This document shows positions 59,774-64,000 of a DNA stretch of 64,000 bases, piece after piece (position 1 is the stretch's first letter; every line of letters starts with the position of its first letter). This stretch comes from an uncultured Exiguobacterium sp. (GTDB lineage: Bacteria; Bacillota; Bacilli; Exiguobacteriales; Exiguobacteriaceae), in NCBI GenBank assembly GCA_913775715.1, contig CAJYMC010000007.1, positions 620,001 through 684,000 on the forward strand. The letters run 5' to 3'. A program made the translations under genes and the position numbers. A model generated the notes under the pieces. That model ran no database searches, was not told where the DNA came from, and worked only from the letters and a program-made list of their open reading frames with translations.

Positions 59774-60729
59774 TGCGAGAGACAGTCATTGGCTACGATT
59801 TATATACGCCGCAACAAAACATGCGTATAGAAGTCATCGAAGGTCTTATGCGAGAACAAAAGGTCTTACCGGCAAAATATTTTTATGATCATATCGGATC
59901 CCAGTTGTTCGAACAGATTACGCAACAACCGGAATATTATCCGACACGGACAGAACTCGCCATCTTGGAGCAGCATCGAGCGGAGATCGCACGAAGTATC
60001 GGGGATGTGCATACACTGATTGAATATGGAAGTGGCAGTAGTCGTAAAATCCAGATGTTACTGGAGACATTTACACATCTCGACACGTATATGCCAATTG
60101 ATATTTCAAAAGACTTCCTGATGGAATCTGCACGCCAATTGTCGGAACGGTATCCTGCGCTGCATATTAAAGCGGTCTGTGGGGATTACTCACAATCGAT
60201 TTCTTTACCGATCGAGGAGTCTCAAAAACGAGTCATCTTTTTCCCGGGATCAACGATCGGTAACTTTGAACCGGAGGAAGCGATGCGCTTTTTACGTCAT
60301 TCCTCACGAATTCTTGAAACGGGAGATGGATTCTTGATCGGTGTTGATCTGAAAAAGTCTGTTGATGTGCTTGAACGGGCTTATAATGATGCAGCCGGCG
60401 TCACAGCAGCATTCAATTTGAACATGTTGACGCATTTGAATCAGATGCTCGAGGGAACGTTTGATGTGACACGATTCGAACATCATGCTTTTTATAATGA
60501 AGAAAAAGGACGAATCGAAATGCATCTTCGGAGTCAACTCGATCAACTCGTGCAAGTTGGAGATGTGACGGTTCCGTTTAAACAAGGAGAAACGATTCAT
60601 ACGGAAAACTCCTATAAGTATAGTAAAGAAGAGTTTGAGACACTTGCCCGTCAAAGTGGTTTTCATTCAGTCAATTGCTGGATCGATGACGATGAACGAT
60701 TCAGCGTGCATTATTTAGAAAAAATGTAA
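59773..60729 (+). CDS. egtD: L-histidine N-alpha-methyltransferase, EgtD family
   Basis: 318 residues (mycobacterial EgtD 321). Trimethylates histidine to hercynine with SAM. KYFYDHIGSQLFEQITQQPEYYPTRTE (Tyr55/56, histidine-binding), IEYGSGSSRKIQMLL (SAM motif I), FFPGSTIGNF (Asn164, histidine amine), and HTENSYKYS with Glu278 and Ser280, matching the EgtD residues that hold the imidazole. The start ATG 59773 overlaps the egtB stop (TGATG), so the two are coupled. A bidirectional terminator follows. Confidence 0.92.
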   Translation: MRETVIGYDLYTPQQNMRIEVIEGLMREQKVLPAKYFYDHIGSQLFEQITQQPEYYPTRTELAILEQHRAEIARSIGDVHTLIEYGSGSSRKIQMLLETFTHLDTYMPIDISKDFLMESARQLSERYPALHIKAVCGDYSQSISLPIEESQKRVIFFPGSTIGNFEPEEAMRFLRHSSRILETGDGFLIGVDLKKSVDVLERAYNDAAGVTAAFNLNMLTHLNQMLEGTFDVTRFEHHAFYNEEKGRIEMHLRSQLDQLVQVGDVTVPFKQGETIHTENSYKYSKEEFETLARQSGFHSVNCWIDDDERFSVHYLEKM

Positions 60730-60738
60730 TGGCACATC

Positions 60739-60793
60739 AAAAAACACTCCTGCGTGAAAGCTTCCGTTAAGAAGCGACACAGGGAGTGTTTTT
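60739..60793. terminator. Bidirectional terminator between egtD and the CsaA-like gene
   Basis: 11-bp stem AAAAACACTCC/GGAGTGTTTTT around a loop that itself folds (GCTTC/GAAGC); T-runs on both strands. Confidence 0.82.
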
Positions 60794-60807
60794 CTAAATA
60801 TTCTACT

Positions 60808-61137
60808 TTATTCGACACGTGCGCCCTCCGGAATCGGATGTTCCGGTACGACGAGAATCGGCATCCATTGTTCCGAGCGACCGATATCAAGGACTCGACC
60901 GGACTCTTCAGGCGTACGTCCAGGTATATTGAGTACGGCAATCGCTTGTTTTCCAAGCAACTCATGAACATCGGGTCGCAGTGATTCCCAGTCGAGTGAA
61001 AAGAGGCGTGTAAATCCATCGAATTGTAGTTCAAGCTGAATCGAGCCGTCTATGCGATTTTCAATCGACTGGATCGTACCAACACGTATATCTAAAGCAT
61101 CGAATAATTCAAGTGAAACTACTGGTTTCATGGACAA
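60808..61137 (-). CDS. CsaA-like tRNA-binding-domain protein
   Basis: 109 residues. An OB-fold tRNA-binding domain: LELFDALDIRVGTIQSIENRIDGS, then LGKQAIAVLNIPGRTPEESGRVLDIGRSEQWMPILVVPEHPIPEGARV. DIRVGTI and the terminal P..PVPxGxxV outline match B. subtilis CsaA (110), a chaperone-like export protein with a dimeric tRNA-binding fold; the middle is divergent. TTG 61137 has AAAGGAAG about 7-9 nt upstream, while ATG 61131 is too far from it. Confidence 0.7.
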   Translation of the reverse strand: MSMKPVVSLELFDALDIRVGTIQSIENRIDGSIQLELQFDGFTRLFSLDWESLRPDVHELLGKQAIAVLNIPGRTPEESGRVLDIGRSEQWMPILVVPEHPIPEGARVE

Positions 61138-61173
61138 TGGTGTACTTCCTTTCGATATGAAGCATTGAATTGG

Positions 61174-62292
61174 TTAGGCATCAAGTGAGACGTACGTTGG
61201 TTCATAGGTCGTCCATTCGATATCAGGTGTTTGATGATTCGCAAGCTTCGCTAATTGGCTACCGAGATACGGTCCAATCGTCAAACCGGATGCGCCGAGT
61301 CCGTTCGCAAGGAACACGTTTGGATGATCTTGGAGCGGTCCGATCACCGGCAGGGAGTTTTTCGTATACGGGCGCAAGCCGATACGCAGTTCATCAATCG
61401 TCGTTTCTTCGAGACGTGGTAAAACAGGTAAGGCACGATTCAATAAGGCATACATCCCTTTGACGGTTGGCTTTAAGTCATAATCGGTCTGTTTTTCGTG
61501 TGTTGAACCGACGATCAATTTCCCTTCGTGGATCGAGACGAGATATAATCCGCGTTGTCCCATGACGACGGGCCATGTCGTGGATGTAGAATCCGTCAAA
61601 TCGAGTTGAAGAATCTGTCCCTTCTCCGGATGCAAATCAATTTTAAGCTCAAGCGGGCGGAGTAGTTCATTTAACCAGACGCCCGCCGTTAAAATGAACT
61701 GCTCTGCCGAGTACTGTTCATTTTCCATAGTTATACCGGTGACGACTCCATTGTCTACGATAAGAGAAGCGTCTCCTTCTAGTACAGTCGCACCGTGTTC
61801 GACAGCACCGCGGATCAGTGCGGCACATAAGGCACGTCCATCAACACGGGCACCGCCAGAGACGAATAAGGCATCTTCAATATGTTCGACGAGCGGAAAA
61901 AGCGCCTTGACACGTTCTTGATCGAGTCGTTCGATACGTTCGATGGCAGGTGCTTCCGGAAAACGGTTTTGCGCAATCTTCTCCATCTTTTCGATTTTTG
62001 ACGTTTCGTGTAAGGCAATCGTGCCAACTTGCTGATAACCCGTACTTGTTTCACCGAGTGCTTCGAGTTCAGGAATCAATGTCTTGTAAAAATGAGCCCC
62101 GTTATTCGCTAATTGGTACCATGCCTTATTTCGTCGTTGTGTCATCCATGGACAGATGATGCCGGCTGCTGCATGAGAAGCTCGACCGGGTTCCTTCCGA
62201 TCGACGAGTAAGACGCGTTCACCAGCTTTAGATAAATGATAGGCAGTCGAGGCGCCGAGAATTCCGGCGCCGATGATGATATGGGTGTACAT
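61174..62292 (-). CDS. FAD-dependent amino-acid oxidase (DAO/glycine-oxidase family)
   Basis: 372 residues. The N-terminal FAD-binding Rossmann motif is HIIIGAGILGASTAYHLSKAGERVLLVDRKEPGRASHAAAG, followed by the DAO domain with GYQQVGTIALHET, GARVDGRALCAAL, FILTAGVWLNELL and the C-terminal RIGLRPYTKNSLPVIGPLQDHPNVFLANGLGASGLTIGPYLG (second FAD contact). Like ThiO or DadA it should oxidise glycine or D-amino acids with O2. There are no thiamine genes nearby, so ThiO itself is not indicated. The ATG at 62292 lacks a clear ribosome binding site. Confidence 0.88.
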   Translation of the reverse strand: MYTHIIIGAGILGASTAYHLSKAGERVLLVDRKEPGRASHAAAGIICPWMTQRRNKAWYQLANNGAHFYKTLIPELEALGETSTGYQQVGTIALHETSKIEKMEKIAQNRFPEAPAIERIERLDQERVKALFPLVEHIEDALFVSGGARVDGRALCAALIRGAVEHGATVLEGDASLIVDNGVVTGITMENEQYSAEQFILTAGVWLNELLRPLELKIDLHPEKGQILQLDLTDSTSTTWPVVMGQRGLYLVSIHEGKLIVGSTHEKQTDYDLKPTVKGMYALLNRALPVLPRLEETTIDELRIGLRPYTKNSLPVIGPLQDHPNVFLANGLGASGLTIGPYLGSQLAKLANHQTPDIEWTTYEPTYVSLDA

Positions 62293-62576
62293 GAAAGATT
62301 CAACTCGATTCTGTTCAATTGGAATATCTTTTATTGTAGCAGTAGAAGATCCGGGCGACTAGCTAGAGCGGGTGTCGAATCGGTAGCACATCGAATGATG
62401 GGAAATGATGGGGAAAGTGAACCTTTCCGAAGTCAATCACGTATACTAAATATACAGTTTCTAAAAACTGTGAATTAGACGATTAGAAACAGTTGAATTC
62501 GGAAACATACCCTTATAGGCATCATGTCCTGTCATCATCGACTTTGAAACGGTCCATCATGAAGGAGGGGAAGGCA
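62293..62576. other. Intergenic region between divergent genes
   Basis: 284 nt. It contains a -10-like TATACT near 62442-62447 and, around 62455-62490, related strings (ACAGTTT, AAAACTGT, GAAACAGTT) and an 8-bp inverted repeat GTTTCTAA/TTAGAAAC. No convincing gene. Confidence 0.5.
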
Positions 62577-63125
62577 ATGAATATGAGTCAAGCCATCGTA
62601 CGCAAACGCTACACGGATCATACTTTATTTTATTCCGCCATCCTAATCTGGAAATTGCTATTCTTCCTACCGTTGCTTATGTTCGTTAACAGCGGCACGG
62701 ACCATGTGTTTCAAATGTACTTCGTACCATACCTTACGGTCATCTTCCTATTTCGAGTAATGACCTACTTTGCGACCTATAAAGCATCTTTCATGGAGAT
62801 GACGGAAATGGGTCTCTCGCTATCCTTGCTGATCGCAGATGTATATTTGATTGTGTTGTTCGATATTCCACTTCCGTTTGCTTTAATTATCCTTGCGCTC
62901 GCCTTACTCCACTTTACTGCGGCATTCAGTCGTTTTCGTTGGTTCCGCCGTCGTCTTTGGTTGAATCGACATCTTGAGATCCTCAATTATTTGACGGATC
63001 ACGGTGAAGTACCCATTAAAATTGCCGTCATGGCAGAAGATGAGATGCTTGTGACAACGAAGAGTGGAAAAGAGTTCACGTATCGTCAAGTCTATTGGAG
63101 CGGCTTTTATATTGAGCATGGCTGA
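62577..63125 (+). CDS. Membrane protein of unknown function
   Basis: 182 residues. Four hydrophobic segments (about 20-42, 50-65, 78-98 and 104-120), then a basic FRWFRRRLWLNRHLEILNYL and a soluble C-terminal tail with VPIKIAVMAEDEMLVTTKSGKEFTYRQVYWSGFYIEHG, which could form a small beta domain. No family recognised. ATG 62577 is behind AAGGAGG (8 nt). Monocistronic, divergent from the oxidase. Confidence 0.72.
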   Translation: MNMSQAIVRKRYTDHTLFYSAILIWKLLFFLPLLMFVNSGTDHVFQMYFVPYLTVIFLFRVMTYFATYKASFMEMTEMGLSLSLLIADVYLIVLFDIPLPFALIILALALLHFTAAFSRFRWFRRRLWLNRHLEILNYLTDHGEVPIKIAVMAEDEMLVTTKSGKEFTYRQVYWSGFYIEHG

Positions 63126-63139
63126 TTGCTATATGAAAC

Positions 63140-63168
63140 GGATTTCTCCACGGAGGAATCCTTTTTTT
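63140..63168 (+). terminator. Terminator of the membrane-protein gene
   Basis: 9-bp stem GGATTTCTC/GAGGAATCC with CACG loop and seven T. Confidence 0.82.
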
Positions 63169-63221
63169 GTTGCATTTGAAAAAAATATAGTACGCTTACA
63201 TAGGAAAAGGGGGAGGAAAAG

Positions 63222-64000
63222 TTGATTCGTTGTATACTGATCGATGCGAATGACACAATCATTTTGACCGATGATGTAAGTCGGACACAGGAACCGGGCA
63301 TTACACGCTATTTCGTTGATTTCGATCAACCGACAGATACAGAAAAGCAAAAATTGATTGAGGTCTTTGATTTTCATCCGCTAGCGATTGAAGATTGTTT
63401 CCATTACTTACAACGCCCGAAGCTTGAATATTATACAGAACATAGCTTTTTTGTCCTTCATGCGCTTGATGAAGGAACGTTGATGAGTCGCGAAATCAAT
63501 TTGTTCGCTAGCGACCGTCATCTCGTCAGCTACCATGAGCAATCTTCGCCAGAAATTGATATCGTGTTTGAACAGTGTAGCCAGCGCCTCGACAAACAAG
63601 AAACGGTCGACCTCGTCCATAAAATCATGGACAAGATCGTCGATGGTTATTTTCCGATTGTTCATGCGACGGAAGATGAATTGTTTGCACTTGAGGAACG
63701 CTACCGGACGCGTGGAAACGATCGTCAGTTGATGGAGGAAATTTTCGAACTACGCGCACGGTTACTTCGAATCTCACGGACGGTCATGCCGATGCGGGAC
63801 TTATTATACCGTGTCGTCGAATCGAAGCGGTTATCGATTCATCCGAAGAAACAGGCATTCTTTCGCGATCTATACGATCATTTACTGAAGTTATCGGAAA
63901 TGATTGAATACAACCGATTAATGACATCTGAATTTCGAGATAATTTCATCTCTCTCAACTCGTACCGGATGAATAGCATCATGAAGACATTGACGATCTT
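63222..64000 (+). CDS. corA: CorA-family magnesium/cobalt transporter (3' end outside window)
   Basis: I translated from TTG 63222 (GGGAGG 5 nt upstream): the frame stays open for about 259 residues to the window edge. The N-terminal soluble domain shows HPLAIEDCFHYLQRPKLEYYTEHSFFVLHAL, then long helices (ERYRTRGNDRQLMEEIFELRARLLRISRTVMPMRDLLYRV) and EFRDNFISLNSYRMNSIMKTLTI, the stretch that directly precedes the first membrane helix of CorA. The GMN motif lies beyond the window. Divalent cation uptake is the family role. Confidence 0.88.
   Translation, partial: MIRCILIDANDTIILTDDVSRTQEPGITRYFVDFDQPTDTEKQKLIEVFDFHPLAIEDCFHYLQRPKLEYYTEHSFFVLHALDEGTLMSREINLFASDRHLVSYHEQSSPEIDIVFEQCSQRLDKQETVDLVHKIMDKIVDGYFPIVHATEDELFALEERYRTRGNDRQLMEEIFELRARLLRISRTVMPMRDLLYRVVESKRLSIHPKKQAFFRDLYDHLLKLSEMIEYNRLMTSEFRDNFISLNSYRMNSIMKTLTI

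Noticed and set aside
1..64000. CRISPR arrays, insertion sequences, prophage or rRNA genes
   Set aside because: No regularly spaced repeats, transposase-like or integrase-like proteins, phage structural genes or rRNA sequence seen on either strand.

Overview
The window reads as chromosomal DNA of a low-GC Gram-positive bacterium of the Bacillales; Exiguobacterium is my best guess. The basis is inference from gene content and protein style: a seven-gene Mrp antiporter, MtlR/MtlA/MtlF/MtlD, GltAB, OdhAB, NsrR, a YeeI-type YebC protein, B. subtilis-like cre sites and sigma-A promoters, and two tRNA genes without an encoded CCA. Gene density is ordinary (65 protein genes, the first and last cut by the window edges). 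I see no insertion sequence, prophage, CRISPR array or rRNA.

Layout. 1-5.7 kb: queuosine-precursor transporter (partial), acetyltransferase, coiled-coil protein, methyltransferase, Na+/proline symporter, C-S lyase type aminotransferase, small protein. 5.76-10.5 kb: a compact tRNA-Thr followed by five tandem, AT-rich paralogues of the PlcR quorum-sensing regulator family, with no recognisable signal-peptide gene. This is the most unusual block of the window. 10.5-14.7 kb: azoreductase, a c-di-GMP phosphodiesterase with a dead GGDEF domain, and an amino-acid ABC transporter without an ATPase. 15-20.9 kb: glutamate synthase gltAB. 21-26.6 kb: mannitol locus with a free-standing IIB-like protein overlapping mtlR, then mtlA-mtlF-mtlD. 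26.9-33 kb: an unknown protein, DksA-like protein, aldehyde dehydrogenase plus DUF779, S66 peptidase, AbrB-like protein, hydrolase, tRNA-Leu. 33.2-41.5 kb: a complete amino-acid ABC operon, odhAB, a secreted glycerophosphodiesterase, nsrR. 41.6-47.4 kb: mrpABCDEFG. 47.7-57.2 kb: small stress-type proteins, YebC-like regulator, amylase, the serC-serA-DUF1015 serine operon, cold-shock protein, a sigma-region-2-only protein, GNAT and NUDIX proteins. 57.4-64 kb: guaC, an egtB-egtD (ergothioneine-type) operon, CsaA-like protein, D-amino-acid-oxidase-like enzyme, a membrane protein and a partial CorA.

How the parts work together. Carbon and nitrogen metabolism share a visible CcpA signature: full-consensus cre sites lie before gltAB, the aldehyde dehydrogenase and odhAB, and a weaker one lies inside the mtlA promoter. 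Candidate sigma-B promoters precede the proline symporter, the DksA-like gene and a small unknown gene, which suggests a general-stress layer. Mrp and the proline symporter fit salt and alkali tolerance. The PlcR-like array, the egtBD pair and the orphan IIB protein are the places where something new could be found.
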